From assembly GCF_000016285.1 (NCBI RefSeq), contig NC_011989.1, positions 1,863,001 to 1,927,000 of the forward strand: a DNA stretch of 64,000 bases, in the 5' to 3' direction. Both the position numbers and the translations under genes were made by a program. Origin of the DNA: Allorhizobium ampelinum S4 (GTDB lineage Bacteria > Pseudomonadota > Alphaproteobacteria > Rhizobiales > Rhizobiaceae). Shown piece by piece: positions 55,696 to 63,948 of the stretch (position 1 is the stretch's first letter; every line of letters starts with the position of its first letter). The notes under the pieces were generated by a model that worked only from the letters and a program-made list of their open reading frames with translations, ran no database searches and was not told the DNA's origin.

Positions 55696-55770
55696 ATGAA
55701 GATGGATTTTTTGGCTTTGCAGGCGTCGGCCCTGCGCGATCAGATGCAGATGATGGGAGTAGCAGCATGA
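55696..55770 (+). CDS. 24-residue peptide coupled to the Rha gene
   Basis: Read directly: MKMDFLALQASALRDQMQMM ending GVAA, then TGA overlapping the Rha ATG. GAAAGG precedes it. Probably a leader peptide that couples translation; the Met-rich sequence has no known function. Confidence 0.5.
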   Translation: MKMDFLALQASALRDQMQMMGVAA

Positions 55771-56702
55771 CCACGGAAACCATGGAAAAGACAGAAGTGC
55801 AGCCGGTCGTGTTTGTGAAGGCTGGCGCGGTGTTTGCGAGCAGCGTCGATGTGGCGGAATTTTTCGAAAAAGAGCACCGTGAAGTTCTTCGGGCAATAGA
55901 CAATCTATTTGAAATTGCCCCTGATGTATGTTCGTGCAATTTTGCACCATCATCGAGAGAAGTAAAAATGCCCAATGGTGGCGCTCGCGACTTTCGGGCG
56001 TTCGATATGAACCGCGATGGCTTTACGCTTTTAGTGATGGGGTTCACTGGGCCTAAGGCGGTGAAATTCAAACTTGATTATATAGCCGCTTTCAATGCCA
56101 TGGAAACTGAACTCCTCGCTCAAGCTAAGCGGGTCCAGCCGCATCCGGCTGACGATCACCTTCCTCGGGGCCGCGACCGTAAGGCTTGGGGCATTCATAT
56201 CCAGAAGATCAACTCGGTGGCACGATACGTCGGTATGATCAACCAGGTCTATGGACCCGAGGCCGCAAGGGCGCTTTTGGAAGCCGACAGAGATTTGCCG
56301 AACGTGTCAAACAAGGCCCTTTCGGTGCTGTGTGGATCGCCGGAAGACGATCCGGTCGGTTGCTTCTTTCACCTGATGCGGGCAGCAGCCGGCAACGGCC
56401 GCACTCTCGGTGAGCGTGTCTACGCCGCGTTCAGCGACCCAGTGGAAATGGGCAAGGTCAAGAGCTTCGGCATTCTGGTCGGGCCGGCCAGTGACAGCAA
56501 CTTCATTGCCATTGCCACCCGGCATGAATTTCTGGCTCGGCATTTTGCCGATACCCAATGGACCGGAGCATGGGATGTTGCTTTCGGTCTGTTGAGCGGG
56601 GCGAAAGCTTCGAAACGAACCTTGCAATTCGGCATGGTCAAGTCCCGTGCGGTGATGGTGCCGCGCGCCGAGGTGATCAAATTGCTCAACAAGAGCGGCT
56701 GA
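55767..56702 (+). CDS. Rha-family regulatory protein
   Basis: 311 residues. The Rha domain covers the first 115 residues (GAVFASSVDVAEFFEKEHRE, MNRDGFTLLVMGFTGPKAVK, YIAAFNAMETELLAQ). The C-terminal domain (INSVARYVGMINQVYGPEAA and WDVAFGLLSGAKAS) is not recognised. Rha proteins interfere with phage growth or act as regulators in lambdoid phages. Follows the antirepressor in the same operon. Confidence 0.87.
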   Translation: MTTETMEKTEVQPVVFVKAGAVFASSVDVAEFFEKEHREVLRAIDNLFEIAPDVCSCNFAPSSREVKMPNGGARDFRAFDMNRDGFTLLVMGFTGPKAVKFKLDYIAAFNAMETELLAQAKRVQPHPADDHLPRGRDRKAWGIHIQKINSVARYVGMINQVYGPEAARALLEADRDLPNVSNKALSVLCGSPEDDPVGCFFHLMRAAAGNGRTLGERVYAAFSDPVEMGKVKSFGILVGPASDSNFIAIATRHEFLARHFADTQWTGAWDVAFGLLSGAKASKRTLQFGMVKSRAVMVPRAEVIKLLNKSG

Positions 56703-56781
56703 AAACCTGAAAAAACCTGAAATTTGCACCCTGCCGGGTCTCTCGGCGGGGCGCTCGTGTTTGTGGCCAGCCTAAGGCAGG

Positions 56782-57204
56782 ATGATGCTTTATCAAATCG
56801 GTGTCGTAACCTTCGATCTCAAGTTCAACCTCGATGGGGTTTCGCGCGAGACGACGGCGGATTTTGTTGACAAGCCAGTGATTGGTGCGCGCCCGCCGCT
56901 GGAAGCCATGGGCGAGGGGCCGGAGCAGATGACCCTTGCCGGTCGGTTGTTTCCCGACAAGCTCGGTGGCCTGTCCAACCTGAAGACCTTGCAAACCCTG
57001 CTGAAAAACCAGGTGCCGCAACTGGTGCTGCGCGGCGATGGCGAGGTGATGGGCTGGTTTGTCATCACCCGCATTACCGAGGGGCACACCTATCTGAATA
57101 CCAAGGGTGTCGGCCAGGTGATCGATATGCAAATCGAGCTGAAAAAGTCCGATGCACCGGACGGCGAAAGTTACTTCTCGACTTTGTGGGAGCTGGTGTC
57201 TTGA
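56782..57204 (+). CDS. Tail protein U
   Basis: 140 residues, P2 gpU family: QIGVVTFDLKFNLDGVSRE, IGARPPLEAMGEGPEQMTLA, GRLFPDKLGGLSNLKTLQ and GWFVITRITEGHTYLNTKG. Resumes the tail operon after the regulatory islet. Start ATG 56782 (a second ATG follows at once). Confidence 0.92.
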   Translation: MMLYQIGVVTFDLKFNLDGVSRETTADFVDKPVIGARPPLEAMGEGPEQMTLAGRLFPDKLGGLSNLKTLQTLLKNQVPQLVLRGDGEVMGWFVITRITEGHTYLNTKGVGQVIDMQIELKKSDAPDGESYFSTLWELVS

Positions 57205-57434
57205 GCGATACGGAAACCATCATCGTTGGCCGCGACGGTCTGACCTTATCTGGCGTGCTGGCCCGACATTACCGTGCGGTGGTCACGGGTGCCTGCGAAC
57301 AGGTCTGGTCGCTCAACCAGGATCTTGCCCGCAAGGGTGCGGAAGTCCCGCGCGGGACGGTGCTGACCGTGCCGACCAAGGATGCCTTGTCGACCGACAC
57401 GACCGACAGCAAAGTTACAGGCCTGTTCGACTGA
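57201..57434 (+). CDS. Tail protein X (LysM-like)
   Basis: 77 residues, P2 gpX family, LysM-like fold: GVLARHYRAVVTGACEQVWS, LNQDLARKGAEVPRGTVLTVP. The likely start is TTG 57201, overlapping the gpU stop. Overlaps gpD. Confidence 0.87.
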   Translation: MSDTETIIVGRDGLTLSGVLARHYRAVVTGACEQVWSLNQDLARKGAEVPRGTVLTVPTKDALSTDTTDSKVTGLFD

Positions 57435-58447
57435 TGGCAAAAGCGCATTTTCTGGTTTCAGTTGACGGGCGGGTGGTGACGAAAAACTTCCTGCCCGTCT
57501 TGCTGTCCGCCTCGATCACCAAGGGCGTCGACAAGACGGCGGATGCGGCGCAGTTCGACCTCGACGACAGCGGCGGCACGCTGCGCTGGCCGCAGACGGG
57601 GCAGAAAGTGCATGTTGAGCTGGGCCGAGAAAATGGCGCGATCCGCACATTCGACGGTGAAGTGGATACGGCCAGTTGGTCCCTAAACCGGGGTTCCGGT
57701 TCGGTGCTTTCGGTAACGGCCCGGTCTGTTTCGTTGAAAGGCAAGGCAAAGGCTAGCAAGGAAAAGCATTGGGATAGCAAACCCTTGAAGTCCGTTCTTC
57801 AGGATGCAGGTGAAGATGCGGGTATCTCGGTTTCTGTCCATGCGGATTATGCCGATACGGTTCTGGACTGGGAGGCGATGGATGCGGAAAGCTTCATTGC
57901 CTTTGGCGAGCGGCTGGCGCGCGAGCATGGCGCAATCTTCCGGATTTCCGGCACATCCGCCGTGTTTGTACCCTACGGCAAGGGTGTGACCGGGGCCGAT
58001 CTTTCGGCCTTTACCGTCACGCGGTCAATCCTGCTTTCGGCGTCGGGCTTCGCCCCGGTCACGGATCGCCCGCGTATCAAACAGAAGGTCGAGACTTATT
58101 ACGATCTCGACAAGGCTTCGCGGCTGGCGGCGCAATATGCCAGTGGCGACACGGTGGACGCGGATCTGCAATCCGGGTTTTCCACCTCATCAAAGGACCA
58201 TGCTGATCGCAGGGCGAAGTCCGGCGCCAGGAAGGCTGCCCGTGACAAGGCCGAAGGATCGGTTGTCATCAATGGCGATGCCACGCCGCAGCCGGGCGGC
58301 AAATGCATTCTCTCCGGCCTGCGGGCCGGGGTGGATGGCACCTATACGATCAAGAGTGTGACAGACGAGCTTTCCCGCTCTTCCGGCTACACGACCTCGA
58401 TCAGCCTGAGCGAACCGCAGGGCAAGGCCGGCCAGGATAGCCGCTAG
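57434..58447 (+). CDS. Late control protein D
   Basis: 337 residues, P2 gpD family (gp27-like hub). Blocks include LLSASITKGVDKTADAAQFD, FDGEVDTASWSLNRGSGSVL, and the C-terminal GKCILSGLRAGVDGTYTIKS. The ATG at 57434 overlaps the gpX stop. Name derives from Mu/P2; it is a baseplate hub protein. Confidence 0.93.
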   Translation: MAKAHFLVSVDGRVVTKNFLPVLLSASITKGVDKTADAAQFDLDDSGGTLRWPQTGQKVHVELGRENGAIRTFDGEVDTASWSLNRGSGSVLSVTARSVSLKGKAKASKEKHWDSKPLKSVLQDAGEDAGISVSVHADYADTVLDWEAMDAESFIAFGERLAREHGAIFRISGTSAVFVPYGKGVTGADLSAFTVTRSILLSASGFAPVTDRPRIKQKVETYYDLDKASRLAAQYASGDTVDADLQSGFSTSSKDHADRRAKSGARKAARDKAEGSVVINGDATPQPGGKCILSGLRAGVDGTYTIKSVTDELSRSSGYTTSISLSEPQGKAGQDSR

Positions 58448-58473
58448 ATTTTAACGAACATAAGGAAACGATC

Positions 58474-58524
58474 ATGGATCGCGAAGAACTCTTCGTGGGT
58501 GGCGGTGTGCCATGCGCAAATTAA
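58474..58524 (+). CDS. 16-residue leader peptide overlapping the holin
   Basis: MDREELFVGGGVPCAN, preceded by AAGGAAAC. Its stop lies within the holin start region (holin ATG at 58512), so it may set holin translation. Too short for more. Confidence 0.4.
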   Translation: MDREELFVGGGVPCAN

Positions 58525-58757
58525 GGCCTGTCGAAAATTGGCGAATGGTTCTGGCTCGGGCTTGGTCTGTCCGCTTCACGGCTGCCGCTGGACTGATTTT
58601 TGTCATCCAGCCTGTTGTCGACGCTCTTGTCGATGGTGCCTACGGCCTTGAGGCGTGGGTCAATCTCACTCTGCGCGCACTCCAAGGACTGCTGACTTTT
58701 GCTGCGATATGGGCGCGCGTCGTTGCCCAGAAAGGATTGTCCGATGCCGATCAATAA
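58512..58757 (+). CDS. Holin-like protein
   Basis: 81 residues with two hydrophobic stretches (FTAAAGLIFVIQPVVDAL and LRALQGLLTFAAIWARVV) flanked by charged residues; N terminus basic (MRKLRPVENWR). Sits before the endolysin gene, which overlaps it by 14 bp. Forms the membrane lesion or depolarises it at lysis time. Confidence 0.78.
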   Translation: MRKLRPVENWRMVLARAWSVRFTAAAGLIFVIQPVVDALVDGAYGLEAWVNLTLRALQGLLTFAAIWARVVAQKGLSDADQ

Positions 58758-59322
58758 AATCAAACCGACGAAGAGGGCATCAATTGTGATTGCTGGTATC
58801 GTCGCCATTGCGACCGGTGGCGTTGTTTCCGTCTTCGGTGGCTATTCTGTCCCCGACGACGTTGCCCTTGCCGTCAAGATCATCCAGCCTTGGGAAGGTC
58901 GGTCGCTTAAGGCCTATTACGACACGATAGCGCGCCCTCCGGTCTGGACCATTTGCGACGGTGATACCGATAAAGTCAGCCCTGGAATGGTTGAGACCCA
59001 AGAAGGCTGCAACAAGCGGCTTGTCGTGAAGCTGGTCAAGGATTACCGGGCTCCGGTTGCTAAATGCGTGGGAGACTGGGACAGGAAGCCGCTTTCCTGG
59101 CGGGCCACCATGCTGACATTGTCGTGGAATGTCGGTGTTGGAGCAACGTGCAATTCGACTGCCGTTCGTCTCGCGAAGGTGGGTAAATTCCGGGAAAGCT
59201 GCGAAGCGGCCACTGCGTTCAATCGCGCCGGTGGCAAGGTGATCACCGGTCTCGTTAACCGCAGGGAAATGGGTGACGCCAATCGGATAGGCGAAGCCGA
59301 ACTTTGTGTAAGTGGTCTGTGA
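58744..59322 (+). CDS. Signal-anchor endolysin (GH24 lysozyme)
   Basis: 192 residues. A weakly hydrophobic Gly/Ala-rich N-terminal segment (residues 12-33) is typical of signal-arrest-release endolysins. Catalytic Glu51 lies in PWEGRSLKAYYD with Asp60 and Thr69 (PPVWTICDGDT). The Asp-Thr spacing is 8 instead of the canonical 5, a 3-residue insertion. Degrades murein after release from the membrane. Confidence 0.9.
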   Translation: MPINKIKPTKRASIVIAGIVAIATGGVVSVFGGYSVPDDVALAVKIIQPWEGRSLKAYYDTIARPPVWTICDGDTDKVSPGMVETQEGCNKRLVVKLVKDYRAPVAKCVGDWDRKPLSWRATMLTLSWNVGVGATCNSTAVRLAKVGKFRESCEAATAFNRAGGKVITGLVNRREMGDANRIGEAELCVSGL

Positions 59323-59323
59323 T

Positions 59324-59668
59324 ATGGCTGCGATCAGCAAGAAACTCAGATCCATCGAAGGTGGGCGCCTCGGCTTCATGTGCCCTGGCTGCAATGGATT
59401 GCACCAGGTTGCCGTTGGCCATGGACCGGGGCCGCGTTGGCAATGGAATGGCGATAAAGATCGACCAACCTTCTCGCCATCCATTCTCGTGACATGGAAA
59501 GAGCCAAGTGACAACCCGGATGAATTTGACGACGAAACCAAGGATATTCCTAAGGTTTGTCACTCGTTTGTAGGTAGCGGGAAAATTCAGTTTCTCGGTG
59601 ATTGTACCCATGCGTTGGTGGGGCAGACGGTCGAAATTCCAGATTTGCCAGCGCGGGGTGAAGAATGA
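59324..59668 (+). CDS. DUF6527-like phage protein
   Basis: 114 residues. FMCPGCNGLHQVAVGHGPG and RPTFSPSILVTW near the start, then VCHSFVGSGKIQFLGDCTHA with LVGQTVEIPDLP at the end; a frequent phage family mis-named ammonia monooxygenase. Cys and His residues suggest metal binding. Role unknown. ATG 1 bp after the endolysin stop. Confidence 0.8.
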   Translation: MAAISKKLRSIEGGRLGFMCPGCNGLHQVAVGHGPGPRWQWNGDKDRPTFSPSILVTWKEPSDNPDEFDDETKDIPKVCHSFVGSGKIQFLGDCTHALVGQTVEIPDLPARGEE

Positions 59669-60069
59669 CCATCGCCCTCACAATCCTCAAAGCCATCGGC
59701 TGGCGCGGCCTGGTGCTGATCGGCGCGCTAGCCGCGCTGATCGCCTGGCACCTGCATGGCATTTCCGCCGCAAAGGAATCTGGCCGCGTCGAAGTCCGCC
59801 AGCAATGGGCCGAGGCGCAGCGCCGGGCGGACCTGAAACAGATTGCCAAGGTTGAGGCGCAGCAAAAGCAGATCAATGCCGCCGACGCGGCCTTGGTCAC
59901 CACCATCGCCGCGCATGTCGGGCAGGTTGCTGGATTGGAAGCAGCGCTTGCAGACGAAAGGAAAAGAAAGAATGCGAAACCCAATGCTGCTGCTGGCGTT
60001 GCTGCCTGCGGTCCTATCCCTGACGGGGTGCGGAACGCGCTCAATGCAATCGGCGCCGCCAAGCCATGA
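59665..60069 (+). CDS. Inner-membrane spanin (Rz-like)
   Basis: 134 residues. Single N-terminal membrane segment (LVLIGALAALIAWHLHG), then a long coiled coil rich in Lys, Gln and Ala (QWAEAQRRADLKQIAKVEA). Overlaps DUF6527 by 4 bp and the o-spanin gene by 98 bp in a different frame. Spans the periplasm to fuse membranes. Confidence 0.85.
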   Translation: MTIALTILKAIGWRGLVLIGALAALIAWHLHGISAAKESGRVEVRQQWAEAQRRADLKQIAKVEAQQKQINAADAALVTTIAAHVGQVAGLEAALADERKRKNAKPNAAAGVAACGPIPDGVRNALNAIGAAKP

Positions 60070-60250
60070 CCGCAGGCCGAACGTATCGGCCGCCGTGATG
60101 GCCGAGTGTCCCAATCTGACTTTCATCCCGGCCGATGTTGACCGGGATGACGAATACCGGCTGTGGGGCCAGGACAGAAAGGCTCTGGCGGATTGCCGTG
60201 CCTTGAATGCTGCCAAGGCGGCGATAATCAATTCATTGCAGGGGACGTAG
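59972..60250 (+). CDS. Outer-membrane lipoprotein spanin (Rz1-like), overlapping
   Basis: 92 residues from ATG 59972, which has GAAAGGAAAAG upstream. Lipobox LSLTGC with Cys20. The first 98 bp lie inside the Rz-like gene in another frame, the classic overlapping Rz/Rz1 layout. The C-terminal part is longer than typical Rz1, with two Cys residues. Confidence 0.82.
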   Translation: MRNPMLLLALLPAVLSLTGCGTRSMQSAPPSHDRRPNVSAAVMAECPNLTFIPADVDRDDEYRLWGQDRKALADCRALNAAKAAIINSLQGT

Positions 60251-60256
60251 GGGCTG

Positions 60257-60904
60257 ATGGCGACAGGAGAACAGGACGTGGCAGCCAGCACCAATTTGTT
60301 CGACCCGATGGCGTCCTGGGCAAGGTTGAGCGAGCGCGTCGAAAACCAGGGCAAGGACATTGTCGATCTCAGATCGAACATGAACACCGGGTTCCAGAGC
60401 GTGCAATCCTCGATCAACGCTTTGTCGAATGAATTGCGCAGCTCCAGCAAGACACAGTGGCCGGTGATCTGGGCAGCGGCTGGCGTCTGTTTCGGGATTA
60501 TCGTTGCGCTCGGCTCGCAAGCTCTTAGCCCGATCAAGGAGGCGGTTTCCGAAACCAAGACGGATTTGCGCGTCACGGCGCAAAATTCCCTGTCGGTTGC
60601 GGCTTTTACGGATTTCAAGGCGACCTATGAAAACAACAGGGTCGTTTCCCGTAATGACCTGATCGACAAATTCGGCCAGGTGAATTCGCAGCTCGAAACC
60701 ATCCGTAAGGACCAGGTGCCTCGGGCAGAGCTGGAACGGGCCTGGCAATCGGAAGATCAGCAGCGCGCGCAGATGCAAAAGCAGATCGATGAACTGAAGC
60801 AGGGACAGGCCACCACCTATAGCGCCCGCGACCTGCTGCTGGATATGCGCGACCGGCAGGACCGCTTCGAGCGCCAGCTTTACGGCCAGCGCCCGCCGAG
60901 CTGA
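60257..60904 (+). CDS. Membrane coiled-coil protein in the lysis region
   Basis: 215 residues: N-terminal helix with a coiled-coil pattern, one membrane segment (WPVIWAAAGVCFGIIVALGS) at about residues 68-87, and a C-terminal Gln/Glu/Arg-rich coil (SEDQQRAQMQKQIDELKQGQ). Not recognised; might be a third lysis or superinfection factor. Confidence 0.65.
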   Translation: MATGEQDVAASTNLFDPMASWARLSERVENQGKDIVDLRSNMNTGFQSVQSSINALSNELRSSSKTQWPVIWAAAGVCFGIIVALGSQALSPIKEAVSETKTDLRVTAQNSLSVAAFTDFKATYENNRVVSRNDLIDKFGQVNSQLETIRKDQVPRAELERAWQSEDQQRAQMQKQIDELKQGQATTYSARDLLLDMRDRQDRFERQLYGQRPPS

Positions 60905-60995
60905 CTACCCGGCCTGATCGGGCAGCCACAGCAACGTAATTCGACAATTCAAACCCTTGATGGAACCGCCAGATCTGGCGGCGAAAGGATTTCCC

Positions 60996-61298
60996 ATGGC
61001 CCTGAAAGATGGTGCGGTCTTGTGTCAGGCATCGCAATGGACACTGATCGCCGGCGGCGTGCTGAATATTCTCGTCAACCTGCCAAAGACCGGCACGCTC
61101 TACATCCGTCGTGTGGAGGCTGGATCGGGCGAGCCAGACGTTGCGCCGGACCCGGATGCCTCGGCCAGTGATGCCAGCTTCCACTTCATGACCATGACTG
61201 CCTTGAAGCCCTACGCCGCCAGCTTCACCGAGGCCTGCGATGTCTATGGCTATCCGGAGGGCGACAGCGCCCTGCGGATCGAAATGCAGGGTGATTGA
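60996..61298 (+). CDS. Small phage protein before the tail spike genes
   Basis: 100 residues, MALKDGAVLCQASQWTLIAG at the start; AAAGGA lies 7 bp upstream of the ATG. Beta-rich by inspection; not recognised. Followed after 3 bp by the next gene. Confidence 0.6.
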   Translation: MALKDGAVLCQASQWTLIAGGVLNILVNLPKTGTLYIRRVEAGSGEPDVAPDPDASASDASFHFMTMTALKPYAASFTEACDVYGYPEGDSALRIEMQGD

Positions 61299-61301
61299 CC
61301 C

Positions 61302-61484
61302 ATGTCCCTGCATTTTGGCCGACCCGGCCTGTCGCTGGGCTCTCTCTGTTCCTGGACGCCTGTCGCGCCCACCGAAGACCTGCCTGATGGCATGGGCTGG
61401 GTCGTGCGCACCGGTTCCACCGAACTTTACCTGATTGATCGCAACGGGGCCTACGTTTACGCGCCCCTGGAGGCTGAAGCATGA
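61302..61484 (+). CDS. 60-residue phage protein
   Basis: MSLHFGRPGLSLGSLCSWTP; ends ...GAYVYAPLEAEA and overlaps the tail spike ATG by 4 bp. Not recognised. Coupling suggests it belongs to the adhesin unit. Confidence 0.55.
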   Translation: MSLHFGRPGLSLGSLCSWTPVAPTEDLPDGMGWVVRTGSTELYLIDRNGAYVYAPLEAEA

Positions 61485-63400
61485 GCAAGGTCCAGAGCAA
61501 AAACGCATTTCTGTATGACCTCAATGGTGACGCCGGCGAGCTGAAAATCGCCTTGCGCGAAGCTATGGAGCTTGGCAGCGCGGCTGATCTGGATGCATCC
61601 GAATTCGCATCCGCGGGGCAGGGGGATAAGGCCGACACGGCAATCCAGCCCGCCGCATTGGCCGCGACGGTAACGGAGGTGATCAACCGCGCGAACCACA
61701 CCGGCGAGCAGGCGATGGCCACGATTACCGGATTGATCGCTGCGCTGGCCAGCAAAGCCACGCCAGCTGATATCTCGGCTGCCATTGCCGCGCTGGTCAA
61801 TAGTTCGCCTGCGGCGCTCGATACGCTGAATGAGCTTGCCACGGCGCTTGGCAACGACCCGAATTTTGCAACGACCATGACAACGTCGCTTGGCAACCGG
61901 CTGCGGGTGGATACAGCAGCGCAGGGATTGACCGCGGATCAGAAGGCTAATGGTCGCGCAAACCTCGACATCAAATCAGCAGCGCTTCAAGAGGCCTCGT
62001 TTTTTGCGCCGGCGCTGGCGTTGCGTGGATCGTACAACCTGGCGCAAGCCTCCGGCGCTGGAGCTGGTGACGCGGCTGCCGACACGGCGGCATTTGCGGC
62101 GGCAATCACGGGTGGATATGGCAAGATCATTATTCCCCGTGTTGGCAGCGTTTGGCAATTTAACCCGACCACGGTCAATGCGGCGCTGGAAACTCGACGA
62201 AATGGGTCTAGTGTGTATGAATTAGACATCGAAGGTCGGGGAATGCCTGAGATACGGGCGTCGGCGGTCGGTACATATCTGTTTAATATTCTGGCCGGAT
62301 CAATGGAGGTGTCTGGTCTCCGGTTTACAGATGGGGCAGGCCGGTTGCAGTCATTTATGAATCTGAACAAGACGACACCATATCGATTGTCCGTCCATGA
62401 CATTGAAGTGCACACCACTGCGAAAGGAATCCGCGTCGAAGCTCTGTCGAAAGCGGTTATTTCTAAAATTTACGGGATTGATGTGCCTCTCCTGATTCAT
62501 AGGCCGGCAGTGGAGAGTACGATATGCGTGGACGCGACTTTTGAAAACATTAGCGGCGATAATTCCAAGATCCTGTTCCAGGGCACGGGTGAAATTGTAA
62601 CTGAAGGTGTCACTTTCCGAGAGATCCGCCTCACAACTAATGCAGGGGATTCCTTTACGATTGAACAATCTCTTGCCTGCCAGATCGTCAATTGTATGTT
62701 GGATGGTCAGTATTCTCCAAGCGAGACGGTTGGTGCGGGCGGCATGGGTCTCGTTTTAGGGTCCGCTGCTGGCGGCGCCAACGTCGGTCTTAGCATCAAG
62801 GATACATGGCTTGGTGCGGGAAAAAATGCCAAGGCACATATGTACTCAGTGCCGGGTTCAAACAATGCCGCGATTATGATTGATGGCATTACTTGTGGTG
62901 CACAAGATGGGGCAGTTGGAACAATTCCGTCTCGATTGAATCTTACCGGGATCAATGGCTTACGTGTGGGCACTGTCAAGTCTACAGGGGCGGCACCAAC
63001 CACTGATGTGTTTACTAACTCAAGTGAGATGCCCCGCGATTTCTTGCCAGCCATTCCTGTGGCGATCAGTCAAGCCACTGGAATTGCCGTAGAGTCTGGG
63101 GCCATCACAGCTGCATCAGGGACCGTTAATTATCGCAAGTCCGATGGTGTGGTTTATGTTGATGGTACCGTCACGATCACGACAGCGGGCACGGGCAACG
63201 GTATCTTGATCTTGTCTCCTACTGGCCTCCCGGCGCCCGCGTTTGTTGACGCGATCATTCCATGTTTCTTATCTACGGGCGCTTCGGGCCGGGCAACTGT
63301 ATCATCTGGCGGCTCTTTACTTCTGGTGTCCAGCTCAGGTGCCTCGGTCATTGCTTCGGGCACAACAATAAAGTTCAACGGTTGCTACAGGGCGGCTTAA
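61481..63400 (+). CDS. Tail spike/fibre with predicted beta-helix
   Basis: 639 residues. A helical Ala-rich N terminus (residues 1-160, with LNELATALGNDPNFATTMTT, a common fibre stalk motif) leads to a region of parallel beta-helix character (IPRVGSVWQF, LDIEGRGMPEI, CVDATFENISGDNSKILFQG) and a C-terminal cap. Likely receptor-binding spike, possibly for capsule or LPS; no hydrolase motif is certain. It is the second adhesin after the fibre at 47939. Confidence 0.82.
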   Translation: MSKVQSKNAFLYDLNGDAGELKIALREAMELGSAADLDASEFASAGQGDKADTAIQPAALAATVTEVINRANHTGEQAMATITGLIAALASKATPADISAAIAALVNSSPAALDTLNELATALGNDPNFATTMTTSLGNRLRVDTAAQGLTADQKANGRANLDIKSAALQEASFFAPALALRGSYNLAQASGAGAGDAAADTAAFAAAITGGYGKIIIPRVGSVWQFNPTTVNAALETRRNGSSVYELDIEGRGMPEIRASAVGTYLFNILAGSMEVSGLRFTDGAGRLQSFMNLNKTTPYRLSVHDIEVHTTAKGIRVEALSKAVISKIYGIDVPLLIHRPAVESTICVDATFENISGDNSKILFQGTGEIVTEGVTFREIRLTTNAGDSFTIEQSLACQIVNCMLDGQYSPSETVGAGGMGLVLGSAAGGANVGLSIKDTWLGAGKNAKAHMYSVPGSNNAAIMIDGITCGAQDGAVGTIPSRLNLTGINGLRVGTVKSTGAAPTTDVFTNSSEMPRDFLPAIPVAISQATGIAVESGAITAASGTVNYRKSDGVVYVDGTVTITTAGTGNGILILSPTGLPAPAFVDAIIPCFLSTGASGRATVSSGGSLLLVSSSGASVIASGTTIKFNGCYRAA

Positions 63401-63426
63401 GATCAACACAAAAAAGGAATACCTAC

Positions 63427-63948
63427 GTGATCGTTGTTTATGGTGCTCTTGGGAAGATTGGCGCTATCGTCGTGGCGGAACTTCTGCGCTCTCGACAAGA
63501 GGTCTTGCCCGTCGATATCGGACTAAATCAAGACCACGACCTTATCGAAGATTGCACTTTGATATGGTGCGCAACCTCGCCGCCGCCTCACGAGACGATG
63601 AAACCTTTTGCTGATGACGCGCTTGCGTTCATAAACGTTCTGTCGGCGAGTTGGCAGCGGGTCATTTTTACCAGCTCATTCGGGATCGAAGATGGTAATG
63701 GCGTCCGGGCGATCAATCCTTACGCTGCCTGCAAGATTGCTTCAGAGGCTTTTCTCGAAGCATGGTGTCGCGGGGATAATAGAAGATCAGGGATATCAAT
63801 CCGCATGGGTGGTTTCGGTCCACTCACGCCGCCAGGAAGCCCAGTGGTTATGTCAGAGCTAGAGGTAGTGCAGTGTTATATTAAAGCGTTGACGATGCCA
63901 CATGGGTTCCATGTTCAGCGGCCGCTTGTTGAGCGGTCGGCGGGTTAA
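63427..63948 (+). CDS. Short Rossmann-fold (SDR/epimerase-like) protein
   Basis: 173 residues from GTG 63427, with AAAGGAA before it. Glycine motif VYGALGKIGAIVVAEL at the start, Ser in IFTSSFG and a YxxxK pair in NPYAACKIASEAF, as in extended short-chain dehydrogenases/epimerases. It is much shorter than sugar epimerases (usually about 300), so it is either truncated or a minimal enzyme. Located right after the tail spike, where phages keep host-surface modification genes. Confidence 0.72.
   Translation: MIVVYGALGKIGAIVVAELLRSRQEVLPVDIGLNQDHDLIEDCTLIWCATSPPPHETMKPFADDALAFINVLSASWQRVIFTSSFGIEDGNGVRAINPYAACKIASEAFLEAWCRGDNRRSGISIRMGGFGPLTPPGSPVVMSELEVVQCYIKALTMPHGFHVQRPLVERSAG

Noticed and set aside
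47939..63400. Diversity-generating retroelement acting on the tail adhesins
   Set aside because: No reverse transcriptase gene and no template/variable repeat pair seen; the only fibre repeat outside the gene is 26 bp and identical.
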